64,000 nt of DNA from Streptomyces nigra (GTDB taxonomy: Bacteria; Actinomycetota; Actinomycetes; Streptomycetales; Streptomycetaceae): positions 4,766,501 through 4,830,500 of the forward strand of contig NZ_CP029043.1 of the NCBI RefSeq assembly GCF_003074055.1, given 5' to 3'. Shown in pieces: positions 1 through 7,224 of this stretch (positions are counted from its first letter, which is position 1; the number at the start of each line of letters is the position of its first letter). Below the pieces are notes generated by a model. The model saw nothing but the letters and a program-made list of their open reading frames with translations, was not told the DNA's origin and did no database searches. A program made the translations under genes and the position numbers.

Positions 1-1318
1 CGAGATAGTGCGGGAAGGTGCCGTACGCGCGCGGATGCGGCTTGCTGCCCTGCAGGATGCCGTCGGAACCGCCCGTGTGGACGGGATGCCGCATGATCGC
101 CCGGACGTTCTCCTCATGGCCGACGTGCTGCAGGATCGTCGTGCCGAGCCGGTCCTCCAGGAGCAGCCGGCGCGCGGTCGTCCAGGGGGTCTCGCCGCGG
201 GCGTCCGCCGACTCGCGGACCGTGCGGCCGACGTGGTCCGCCAGCGCGGGCTCGCCCACCCCCGAGATCTCGATCGTCTCCCACTCCACGGGCACGCCGT
301 GGCAGCCGTCCGCGCCGACGACCTCCAGATGGTGCCGGATCCGCTCCGCCGTCACGTCGTCCGCGAGCCGCGCGAGGATCGCCTCGGGCCCGCCCTCGCT
401 CGCCCAGCTCGGCAGCAGGGCGACCAGGGTCGTGCAGCCGGGGGTGTACGGGTAGGTGTCGAGGCTGATGTCGGCGCCCTCGGCGAGCGCCTTGTCCAGC
501 AGGGACAGCAGCTCGGGGGCGCGGCCCCGGTTCACGCCGAAGTTCATGGTGGCGTGGGCGAGGTGCAGCGCGCAGCCCGCCTCCCGGGTCAGCGCCACCA
601 TCTCCTCGTACGCCTGGAGCGCCCCGGCCCCGTAGGAGCGGTGGTGCGGGCAGTAGTAGCCGCCGTACCGGGCGACGACCCGGCACAGCTCGGTCAGCTC
701 GGTGTCCCCCGCGTACATGCCCGGTGTGTACGTCAGCCCCGACGACAGGCCGACCGCGCCCTGCTCCAGGCCCTCGGCGACCAGGGCGCGCATCCGGTCC
801 AGCTCGGCCGGGGTCGCCTCCCGGTCCTCCCACCCGACGACGAGCGCCCGGACCGTGCCCTGCGGCACCAGATACGCGGCGTTCACCGCGATGCCCCGGT
901 CGAGGCGGTCCAGGTACTCGCCGACGGACCGCCAGTCGAAGTCGATGTCGTCGCCCGGGCCGTTCCAGCCGGCGATCGCGCGCCGGACCTCGCCGAGCGT
1001 GCGGTCGTCGACGGGCGCGTAGGACAGCCCGTCCTGGCCGAGCACCTCCAGGGTGACGCCCTGGGCGGCCTTGGCGCTGTGGTCGGGGTCCCGCAGCAGC
1101 GTCAGGTCGCTGTGGGCGTGCATGTCGACGAAGCCGGGGGAGAGGACCAGCCCCTCCGCGTCCAGCTCGCGGCGCGCCTTGGGCCGCTGGCAGCCGGCCG
1201 CGGCGGCCTCCCGGACGATCGACACGATCCTGCCGCGGTCCACGACCACGTCGGCGCGGTAGGACGGACCGCCGCTGCCGTCGACGACGTCGGCGTCCCG
1301 GATGACGAGCTCTTCCAC
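1..1318 (-). CDS. N-acyl-D-amino-acid deacylase (D-aminoacylase family), 3' end cut by window edge
   Basis: Amidohydrolase-superfamily enzyme expected to remove the N-acyl group from N-acyl-D-amino acids or related acids in the cytoplasm. The 439 visible codons start at a GTG (VEELVIRDADVVDG) preceded by GGGGGCC. The metal motif MHAHSD lies at residues 66-71, PHHRSYG and DTYPYTPG follow, and the C-terminal GGSDGILQGSKPHP holds the catalytic-type Asp of this family. Only the last residues lie beyond the window. The start is 14 bases after the stop of the upstream deaminase gene, so the two are probably one transcript. Context suggests an unusual acyl-amino acid or acyl-amino-sugar acid substrate; the exact substrate cannot be read from sequence. 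Confidence 0.88.
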   Translation of the reverse strand, partial: MEELVIRDADVVDGSGGPSYRADVVVDRGRIVSIVREAAAAGCQRPKARRELDAEGLVLSPGFVDMHAHSDLTLLRDPDHSAKAAQGVTLEVLGQDGLSYAPVDDRTLGEVRRAIAGWNGPGDDIDFDWRSVGEYLDRLDRGIAVNAAYLVPQGTVRALVVGWEDREATPAELDRMRALVAEGLEQGAVGLSSGLTYTPGMYAGDTELTELCRVVARYGGYYCPHHRSYGAGALQAYEEMVALTREAGCALHLAHATMNFGVNRGRAPELLSLLDKALAEGADISLDTYPYTPGCTTLVALLPSWASEGGPEAILARLADDVTAERIRHHLEVVGADGCHGVPVEWETIEISGVGEPALADHVGRTVRESADARGETPWTTARRLLLEDRLGTTILQHVGHEENVRAIMRHPVHTGGSDGILQGSKPHPRAYGTFPHYL

Positions 1319-1332
1319 GACCGGCCCCCTGC

Positions 1333-2604
1333 TCAGAAGAACGTGCGGATGTAGTCGACGACCGTCCCGTCCGCCTCGGCGAGCGGGATCAGCTGCCACT
1401 TGTCGAACGCCGTGCACGGGTGGGACAGCCCCAGGCCGACCCAGTCCCCGACCTCCAGGTCCGCCTCGCCGGACGTCTCCAACCAGGCGTGCTGGTCGGA
1501 CAGCGCGGTCACGGTGACACCGTCGGCGGGGCGCTCGGCGCCGTCCCGGCGGACCACCTGGGCGACCGGCAGATCGAGGTCGTACGCCGCGTCCCGCTTG
1601 CCGGCGTTGGCGAACGCCTGGCCGGGGGAGGGGCGGGAGACGACCTGCGTCCAGAGTCGGAAGGCGGGTTCCAGGGCGCCCTCGCCCGGCACCCGGTTGA
1701 ACGGGGTGAGCCTGCGGTAGTGCCCGTCGTCGTGCGAGACGTACGCGCCCGAGCGCAGCAGCTTCAGTACGGGGACGGAGAGGCCGGGGATCTCGGCGAA
1801 CACGTCGGCCACCGCGTCGAACCAGGCGCTGCCGCCCGCGCTGACGACGATCTCGTCCAGTCCCGCGAACCGGCCCGCCTTGTCGAAGGCCGCCGCCAGC
1901 GCCACCAGCCGGCGCAGCCAGGCGCGCACCCGCTCCGGGTCCGCCCGGGGGACCTCGCCCTCGTACCCGGCGACCCCGACCAGGCGGAGCGTGCCGGTGG
2001 CGGCCACGGCGTCCGCGACGGCCGCGCACTCCTCGTCCGTGCGGACGCCGGTGCGGGCGCCCTCGCCGGCCGCCAGCTCCACCACGACGTCCAGCGGCCG
2101 GCCGGCCCCGGCGTCCCGCAGCGCGGCGTCCATGAGGCGCACACCGGACACGGAGTCGACGTAGCAGACGAGACGGAAGTGCGGGTCGGCGGCCAGCTCT
2201 CCGGCGATCCAGCGCAGCGCGGAGGCGTCCACCAGCTCGTTGGCGAGGAAGATCCGCTCGACGCCGAACGCCCGGGCCACACGCACCTGATGGGGCACGG
2301 CGAGCGTGATGCCCCAGGCGCCGCGCTCGATCTGCCGCTGGAAGAGCGCCGGTGCCATCGAGGTCTTGCCGTGCGGGGCGAACGCGAGACCGTGACGGTC
2401 GGCGTACGTCTCCATCAGGGCGAGGTTGTGCTCCAGGCGCTCGGCGGACAGCGCCAGCACCGGGGTGGTGAAGCCGCCGGTGAAGAGGTTGCGCCGCTGG
2501 GCGGCCAGCTCCGCGACGCTCAGGCCGTCGGCGTCGGGCGGGAGGCCCTTGAAGCGGTGGTCGACGCGTTCCTCCGCCAGGCGGGCCAGCGCCTCGTTCC
2601 CCAT
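1333..2604 (-). CDS. PLP-dependent fold-type III amino acid deaminase/dehydratase (D-serine dehydratase-like)
   Basis: 423-residue enzyme of the alanine-racemase-N / D-threonine aldolase / D-serine dehydratase group. The N-terminal barrel carries the PLP lysine in APHGKTSM (Lys80). The C-terminal domain has GLSHPCTAFD, whose His-x-Cys resembles the zinc site of eukaryotic-type D-serine dehydratases. Such enzymes eliminate water and ammonia from beta-hydroxy D-amino acids through an enamine. The ATG follows a GGGAGG ribosome site. It is first in a minus-strand pair with the deacylase and is divergent from a 2-keto-3-deoxygluconate-type kinase, RidA and a gluconate-type permease. D-glucosaminate, giving 2-keto-3-deoxygluconate, is therefore a reasonable substrate guess; D-serine or D-threonine are alternatives. 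Confidence 0.85.
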   Translation of the reverse strand: MGNEALARLAEERVDHRFKGLPPDADGLSVAELAAQRRNLFTGGFTTPVLALSAERLEHNLALMETYADRHGLAFAPHGKTSMAPALFQRQIERGAWGITLAVPHQVRVARAFGVERIFLANELVDASALRWIAGELAADPHFRLVCYVDSVSGVRLMDAALRDAGAGRPLDVVVELAAGEGARTGVRTDEECAAVADAVAATGTLRLVGVAGYEGEVPRADPERVRAWLRRLVALAAAFDKAGRFAGLDEIVVSAGGSAWFDAVADVFAEIPGLSVPVLKLLRSGAYVSHDDGHYRRLTPFNRVPGEGALEPAFRLWTQVVSRPSPGQAFANAGKRDAAYDLDLPVAQVVRRDGAERPADGVTVTALSDQHAWLETSGEADLEVGDWVGLGLSHPCTAFDKWQLIPLAEADGTVVDYIRTFF

Positions 2605-2625
2605 GGAACCTCCCTGATCAGTGGC

Positions 2626-2642
2626 GTTGCAGTGAGTGCAAC
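2626..2642. promoter_or_regulatory. Perfect inverted repeat between divergent operons, probable IclR operator
   Basis: GTTGCA-GTGAG-TGCAAC is a perfect 6+6 palindrome with a 5-base spacer. It lies 22 bases upstream of the deaminase start and just before the plus-strand promoter that drives the kinase-iclR-ridA-gntP genes. Its position suits control of both directions by the IclR protein encoded in the same cluster. Binding itself is inference. Confidence 0.6.
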
Positions 2643-2647
2643 AGTCA

Positions 2648-2677
2648 TTGCGTATTTCGCTTGTCGCTGTCTAACAT
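2648..2677 (+). promoter_or_regulatory. Candidate sigma70/HrdB-type promoter for the kinase operon
   Basis: TTGCGT (2648-2653), an 18-base spacer and TAACAT (2672-2677) fit a vegetative promoter. Transcription would begin near 2684, leaving a leader of about 60 bases before the GTG at 2743. It starts 5 bases after the palindrome at 2626-2642, so a bound regulator could contact RNA polymerase. Confidence 0.5.
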
Positions 2678-2742
2678 CTCGGCCAACCGCGGGTCAACGG
2701 AACTGCGGATCCGCCCGCCCAAGGTCTGGAGCTACGACGATC

Positions 2743-3795
2743 GTGACCCTCACCGGACCCTGCAATGCCCCCGACGTCATGGACGTCGTCGCGCTCGGCG
2801 AGTCCATGGTCACGTTCCTGCCGTCGCGGCCGGGACGCCTCGCCGACGTCCCCTCCTTCGAGCGGGCCATCGGCGGCGCCGAGTCCAACGTGGCCTGCGG
2901 GCTCGCCGCCGCCGGGCACCGGGTGCGCTGGGTGAGCCGGGTCGGCGCCGACGGCTTCGGCGACCACCTCGTGACGGCCATCGGCGGCCACGGCGTCGAC
3001 GTCTCCGCCGTACGCCGCGACCCGGCCCGCCCGACCGGCGTCTACTTCCGCACCGCCGGCGACCGGGCCACCGACGCGCACGAGGTCGCCTACTACCGGG
3101 CCGGATCGGCCGCGTCCGCCATGTCCGCCCACAATGTCGACCTCGACGCCGTACGCGCGGGACGCGTCCTGCACCTCTCCGGGATCACCGCCGCGCTCTC
3201 GGACAGCTGCCTGGACCTGCTGCGCGAACTGACCGCGCCGCGCGAGGACCGCCCGGCCGTCTCCTTCGACGTCAACCACCGGCCCGGCCTGTGGCGGGAC
3301 GCCCACGGACCGGCCGTCCTGCTGGACCTCGCCCGCGCCGCCGACCTCGTCTTCGTCGGCGTCGACGAGGCGCAGGACGCCTGGGGCGTCACCGGCGGCC
3401 CCGAGGCGATCCGCGCCGCGCTGCCCGAGCCGCCGGTGCTGGTGGTGAAGGACGGCGCGCGCGGCGCCACCGTCTTCGACCGCGCCACGGACTCCGCCGT
3501 GTACGTGCCGGCCCCCGAGGTACGGGTCGCCGCAGCCACCGGCGCCGGGGACGCCTTCGCCGCCGGGTTCCTCTCCGCCACCCTGCGCGGCCTTCCGCTG
3601 CGCGACCGGCTGCGCCACGGGCACCTGTGGGCCGCCGCCACCCTGACGAGCCCCGCCGACCTCGCCCCGCCGCCCGCCCGCGACACCGCCGACGGCCTGG
3701 TGGCCCTCGACGACACCGGGTGGGAGAAACTTCGACTCGGCCCCGGCTGGAACCACACCACGGACCGGGCCGACGAGGAGGTACCCACGCCATGA
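2743..3795 (+). CDS. PfkB-family sugar kinase, probably 2-keto-3-deoxygluconate kinase
   Basis: 350-residue ribokinase-like enzyme transferring phosphate from ATP to a sugar or sugar acid. PfkB signatures are the N-terminal GGAESNVACGLAAAG and the C-terminal AATGAGDAFAAGFL, whose Asp is the catalytic base. The GESM...F start of the fold and DVNHRPGLW resemble KDG kinases more than ribokinases. I chose GTG 2743 because GGAG lies 11 bases upstream; ATG 2779 (MDVVALGESM) is an alternative but has no clear ribosome site. The stop overlaps the iclR start in ATGA, so the two are translationally coupled. With the divergent PLP enzyme it would phosphorylate the keto-deoxy acid to KDPG; no KDPG aldolase is in the window. 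Confidence 0.82.
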   Translation: MTLTGPCNAPDVMDVVALGESMVTFLPSRPGRLADVPSFERAIGGAESNVACGLAAAGHRVRWVSRVGADGFGDHLVTAIGGHGVDVSAVRRDPARPTGVYFRTAGDRATDAHEVAYYRAGSAASAMSAHNVDLDAVRAGRVLHLSGITAALSDSCLDLLRELTAPREDRPAVSFDVNHRPGLWRDAHGPAVLLDLARAADLVFVGVDEAQDAWGVTGGPEAIRAALPEPPVLVVKDGARGATVFDRATDSAVYVPAPEVRVAAATGAGDAFAAGFLSATLRGLPLRDRLRHGHLWAAATLTSPADLAPPPARDTADGLVALDDTGWEKLRLGPGWNHTTDRADEEVPTP

Positions 3796-4553
3796 GCCAG
3801 ACCGTCGACCGCGCGCTGAGCATCCTGCCGCTGCTCGCCGAGGGCCCCGCCGACCTGGGCAAGGTCGCCGAGCGGCTCGGCGTCCACAAGTCCACCGCAC
3901 TGCGGCTGCTGCGCACCCTGCACGAACACGGCATGGTCTACCGCCAGTCCGACCAGCGCTACCGGCTCGGCGCCCGCCTCATCGCCCTCGCCCAGGAGGC
4001 GATGGAGAACCTCGACATCCGCGGGATCGCCCACCCCCACCTCGTCCGGCTGAACGAGAGTTGCGGCCACACCGTGCACCTCGCCGTCTACGAGGAGGAC
4101 GAGGTGCTCTACATCGACAAGGTCGAGAGCCGCTACCCCGTGCGGATGTACTCGCGGATCGGCAAGCCCGTCGCCATCACCGTCGCGGCCGTCGCCAAGC
4201 TGCTCCTCGCCGACCTGCCCGAGCACGAGCGGCGGGCCCTCGCCGAACAGCTCGAGTACCCCATGTACACGTCCCGTTCCACCCCCAACGCGCCCGCCTT
4301 CCTCCGGGAGTTGGACAAGGTCCGCGAACAGGGCTGGGCCACCGACCTCGGCGGCCACGAGGAGTCCATCAACTGCGTCGCGGCCCCCATCCGCGGCGCG
4401 GACGGCCGGGTCGTCGCCGCCATGTCGGTGTCGGCGCCGAACGTCGTCGTCACCGCCGACGAACTCCTCACCCTGCTCCCGCTCGTGCGCCGCACCGCCG
4501 ACGCCATCAGCGGCGAGTACTCCGGCAGAACCCCGACGAAGGACACCCCATGA
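3792..4553 (+). CDS. IclR-family transcriptional regulator
   Basis: 253-residue local regulator. A winged helix-turn-helix occupies about residues 3-65 (RLGVHKSTALRLLRTL is the recognition region), followed by an IclR effector domain from about 80 to 245 (RLNESCGHTVHLAVYE, SINCVAAPIRG). Proteins of this family bind a small acid and act as repressor or activator of nearby catabolic genes. The start overlaps the kinase stop and its stop overlaps the ridA start (ATGA both times), so it is embedded in the operon it probably controls through the palindrome at 2626-2642. The likely effector is the pathway keto-acid or substrate, which is inference. Confidence 0.92.
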   Translation: MSQTVDRALSILPLLAEGPADLGKVAERLGVHKSTALRLLRTLHEHGMVYRQSDQRYRLGARLIALAQEAMENLDIRGIAHPHLVRLNESCGHTVHLAVYEEDEVLYIDKVESRYPVRMYSRIGKPVAITVAAVAKLLLADLPEHERRALAEQLEYPMYTSRSTPNAPAFLRELDKVREQGWATDLGGHEESINCVAAPIRGADGRVVAAMSVSAPNVVVTADELLTLLPLVRRTADAISGEYSGRTPTKDTP

Positions 4554-4960
4554 CCGACAAGATCGCGCTCACCCCGAAGACCCACACCACCCCGCCCGCG
4601 CAGTTCTCCCACGGGGTGCGCAAGGGCAACATCCTCCAGGTCGCCGGTCAGGTCGGCTTCCTCCCCGCCGTCGAGGGACAGGCCCCCACCCCGGCCGGCC
4701 CCACCCTGCGCGAGCAGACCCTCCAGACGCTCGCCAACGTCAAGGCGATCCTGGAGGAGGGCGGCGCCACCTGGGACGACGTCATGATGATCCGCGTCTA
4801 TCTGACCGACGTGGACCACTTCGCCGAGATGAACGCGCTCTACAACGCCTACTTCGAGGAGCAGGGCCTCACCCAGCCGCCCGCCGCCCGCACGACCGTC
4901 TACGTCGGTCTGCCCGCGGGACTCCTCATCGAGATCGACGCGCTGGCCGTCCTCGGCTGA
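4550..4960 (+). CDS. ridA: RidA/YjgF-family enamine/imine deaminase
   Basis: 136-residue RidA-family protein. Members hydrolyse reactive enamines and imines released by PLP dehydratases to the stable keto acid. The family arginine is seen in PAARTTVYVG and the acidic residue region in LIEIDALAVLG near the C-terminus; GVRKGNILQVAGQVG is the usual beta-strand start. It is translationally coupled to iclR (ATGA). Placed beside a PLP dehydratase-type gene, its job is most simply to clear the 2-aminoacrylate-like intermediate of that enzyme. A 113-base gap with a hairpin separates it from the permease gene. Confidence 0.88.
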   Translation: MTDKIALTPKTHTTPPAQFSHGVRKGNILQVAGQVGFLPAVEGQAPTPAGPTLREQTLQTLANVKAILEEGGATWDDVMMIRVYLTDVDHFAEMNALYNAYFEEQGLTQPPAARTTVYVGLPAGLLIEIDALAVLG

Positions 4961-4987
4961 CGCCTCCCCCCGCCCCACCCCCCCGCA

Positions 4988-5024
4988 CGGCACGGTGTCC
5001 GCCCACCCCCGCGACGCCGTGCCG
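4988..5024 (+). terminator. Intercistronic hairpin between ridA and the gluconate-type permease
   Basis: CGGCACGGTGTC (4988-4999) pairs with GACGCCGTGCCG (5013-5024), 12 pairs with one G-U, around a 13-base C-rich loop. There is no T-tract, so it may be an mRNA-stability or partial termination element that sets the permease at a different level from the enzymes. Confidence 0.45.
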
Positions 5025-5073
5025 CGATGCCCCCTGCCCGAAAGCCGGATGCACCCACCCCGAGGACCCCCGA

Positions 5074-6558
5074 ATGCCCCCTTCGCTCCTTCCGCTCGCC
5101 GCGCAGGCCCCCGACACACCCCCGCACACCGGCGGTCTGCTGCACCTGATCGACGGCACGGCCGGACTGCTCACGGTCGCCGCCCTCGGTATCGCGCTGC
5201 TGCTCTACCTGATCATCAAGGTGCGGCTCCAGCCCTTCGTCGCGCTGCTCGCCGTCTCCATAGCCGTCGGCCTGATGGCCGGCCTCTCCGTCACCGAACT
5301 CTTCGGCACCGTCCAGCGGTCCGACGCGGTCTCCACCATCGAGTCCGGCATGGGCGGCATCCTCGGCCATGTCGCCATCATCATCGGCCTCGGCACCATG
5401 CTGGGCGCCATCCTCGAAGTCAGCGGCGGCGCCGAGGTGCTGGCCTCCCGGCTGCTGCGGCTCTTCGGGGAGCGCAGGGCCCCGCTCGCGATGGGCGTGA
5501 CCGGTCTGATCTTCGGCATCCCGGTCTTCTTCGACGTCGGCATCTTCGTCCTCGCGCCGCTCGTCTACGCGGCCGCCAAGCGCTCCGGCAAGTCGATCCT
5601 GCTGTACTGCCTGCCGCTGCTCGCGGGCCTGTCCATGACCCACGCCTTCCTGCCCCCGCACCCCGGCCCGGTGGCCGCGGCCGGACTGCTCCACGTCGAG
5701 CTGGGCTGGGTCATCCTCATGGGCGTCGTCTGCGGCATCCCCGCCGTGCTGGCCGCCTGGGCGTACGCGGCCTGGATCGGGCGGCGCGTCTTCGTCGCCG
5801 TGCCGCAGGACATGGTCGAGGCGGCCGAGGAGGCCCGGCAGTCGGTCGTCGCCGAACAGCGGGCGGCCGGTGTGGAGCCCCGGGAGGCCCCGGTGCCGCT
5901 CGGCACGGTCCTCGGCATCATCGGTACGCCGCTGGTGCTGATCCTCGCCGCGACGTTCTCCTCGATCGGCCTGGACCCGTCCACCACCCGCTCGGTGATC
6001 GAGTTCTTCGGGCACCCGTTCGTGGCCCTGACGATCGCGCTGCTCCTCGCGTACTACCTGCTGGGCATCCGGCGCGGCTGGTCCCGCAAGTCCCTGGAGA
6101 CGGTGTCCACCTCGTCGCTGAAGCCGGTCGGCAACATCCTCCTGGTGGTCGGCGCGGGCGGTGTGTTCGGCGCCGTGCTGAAGGCCAGCGGGGTCGCCCA
6201 GGCGCTGTCCGACACCTTCAACGACGTGGGCCTGCCCGTCATCGTGCTGTCGTACCTGATCTCGCTCGTGCTGCGGGTCGCGCAGGGCTCCGCGACGGTC
6301 GCCATCGTCACCACCGCCGGCATCGTCGCGCCGCTCCTGTCCGAGGGCGACCACTCGCAGGCGTTCGTCGCCCTGGTCATCATGGCCGTCTCGGCCGGCT
6401 CGATCTTCGCCTCGCACGTCAACGACGGCGGATTCTGGATCGTGGCCAAGTACTTCGGCATCACCGAGCGGGACACGCTGAAGTCCTGGACGGTGCTGGA
6501 GAGCGTCCTGTCGCTGGCCGGGTTCGCGGTGGCGGCGGTGCTCAGCCTGTTCGTGTAG
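5074..6558 (+). CDS. GntP-family gluconate/sugar-acid:H+ symporter
   Basis: 494-residue polytopic membrane protein with about 12-14 hydrophobic segments. Family signatures include FGIPVFFDVGIFVLAPL, FLPPHPGPVAAAG and the C-terminal ASHVNDGGFWIVAKYFG. GntP carriers import gluconate and related hydroxy acids with protons. It is last in the kinase-iclR-ridA cluster and likely brings in the substrate of the divergent PLP enzyme. The ATG at 5074 follows an AGGA-type site (CGAGGACC). A short hairpin CCCGCG-TCT-CGCGGG (6560-6574) right after the stop may end the transcript. The specificity (gluconate, glucosaminate, glycerate) is not decided by sequence. Confidence 0.9.
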   Translation: MPPSLLPLAAQAPDTPPHTGGLLHLIDGTAGLLTVAALGIALLLYLIIKVRLQPFVALLAVSIAVGLMAGLSVTELFGTVQRSDAVSTIESGMGGILGHVAIIIGLGTMLGAILEVSGGAEVLASRLLRLFGERRAPLAMGVTGLIFGIPVFFDVGIFVLAPLVYAAAKRSGKSILLYCLPLLAGLSMTHAFLPPHPGPVAAAGLLHVELGWVILMGVVCGIPAVLAAWAYAAWIGRRVFVAVPQDMVEAAEEARQSVVAEQRAAGVEPREAPVPLGTVLGIIGTPLVLILAATFSSIGLDPSTTRSVIEFFGHPFVALTIALLLAYYLLGIRRGWSRKSLETVSTSSLKPVGNILLVVGAGGVFGAVLKASGVAQALSDTFNDVGLPVIVLSYLISLVLRVAQGSATVAIVTTAGIVAPLLSEGDHSQAFVALVIMAVSAGSIFASHVNDGGFWIVAKYFGITERDTLKSWTVLESVLSLAGFAVAAVLSLFV

Positions 6559-6635
6559 TCCCGCGTCTCGCGGGTCGGTAACGATGCGGGGGCTGGCTGT
6601 GCGGACCACAGGGTTGTCGACCATACTGCTCGGCT

Positions 6636-7202
6636 GTGGAGCAGCGCATAGGTTCAGGCAGCCAGCCCCTGGTGGAAGGCGCCGGGTTCGACCCGGCCTT
6701 CGTCCCCGGGCTCACCCCGCCCGCGTCCGCCGCCCCCAAGGGCCCGCAGGAGAAGGGCGACCCGGTCGCGGCGGACCCCGACGAGACGGTGCCCGAGGAC
6801 GCCGCCGAGGAGCCCGAGGAGACGGCGGAGCCCGAGGAGACGGCGGACGTCCCCGAGGACGAGGCGCCGGTGGACGGCCCCGTGTTCGAGGCCGCCGACC
6901 GGCGGGCGCGGATCGTCGCCGACCACCGGGGAGTCCGGCTCTGCCTGGACGACCAGGAGTGCGAGTTCCGCTGGGACGAGATCGCCGCCGTCGAGACGGA
7001 GTCCCCGCGCTTCGGGAAGCGGTTCACCATCACGGTGCACACTCCCGACCGCCGCTGGTACCCGATCGAGATCGAGGCGACGGCCAGGAGCCGCTTCACG
7101 GAGTGGGACGAGCGGCTGGACGCCGTCCTCGACGCCTACTTCGAGGAGGGCGCGGCCGAGGAGGCGGAGGCCGAATCCGAGGCAGCCGCCGAGAAGGAGT
7201 AA
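6636..7202 (+). CDS. Conserved hypothetical protein with acidic linker and small PH-like C-terminal domain
   Basis: 188 residues, no signal peptide. Residues about 25-85 are a Glu/Pro-rich, probably disordered tract with EEPEETAEPEETA repeats. The C-terminal part (about 90-170) is an ordered beta-rich domain, CEFRWDEIAAVETESP...FTITVHTPDRRWYPIEIEA. It ends with another acidic tail. The same domain plan occurs in the gene at 13166-13591 (EFRWPEIRSVHYRASP...DGRFYECVVEAKPRARLREW), so the two are paralogues; a pleckstrin-like fold is a guess. Start is GTG 6636. The -10-like CATACT ends 8 bases upstream, so the mRNA may be leaderless. Function is unknown. Confidence 0.7.
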   Translation: MEQRIGSGSQPLVEGAGFDPAFVPGLTPPASAAPKGPQEKGDPVAADPDETVPEDAAEEPEETAEPEETADVPEDEAPVDGPVFEAADRRARIVADHRGVRLCLDDQECEFRWDEIAAVETESPRFGKRFTITVHTPDRRWYPIEIEATARSRFTEWDERLDAVLDAYFEEGAAEEAEAESEAAAEKE

Positions 7203-7224
7203 CTCCCGGGCCCCGTACCGGTCT

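Noticed and set aside
8..3795. Long open frames on the plus strand antisense to the deacylase and deaminase genes
   Set aside because: They are rich in Arg, Gly and Val runs without domain logic and mirror well-supported minus-strand genes; high GC keeps antisense frames open.
2661..4553. A long plus-strand frame crossing the kinase gene and joined to the IclR protein
   Set aside because: Its first half is an Arg/Pro-rich out-of-frame reading of the kinase gene; the real IclR start is the ATG at 3792 that overlaps the kinase stop.
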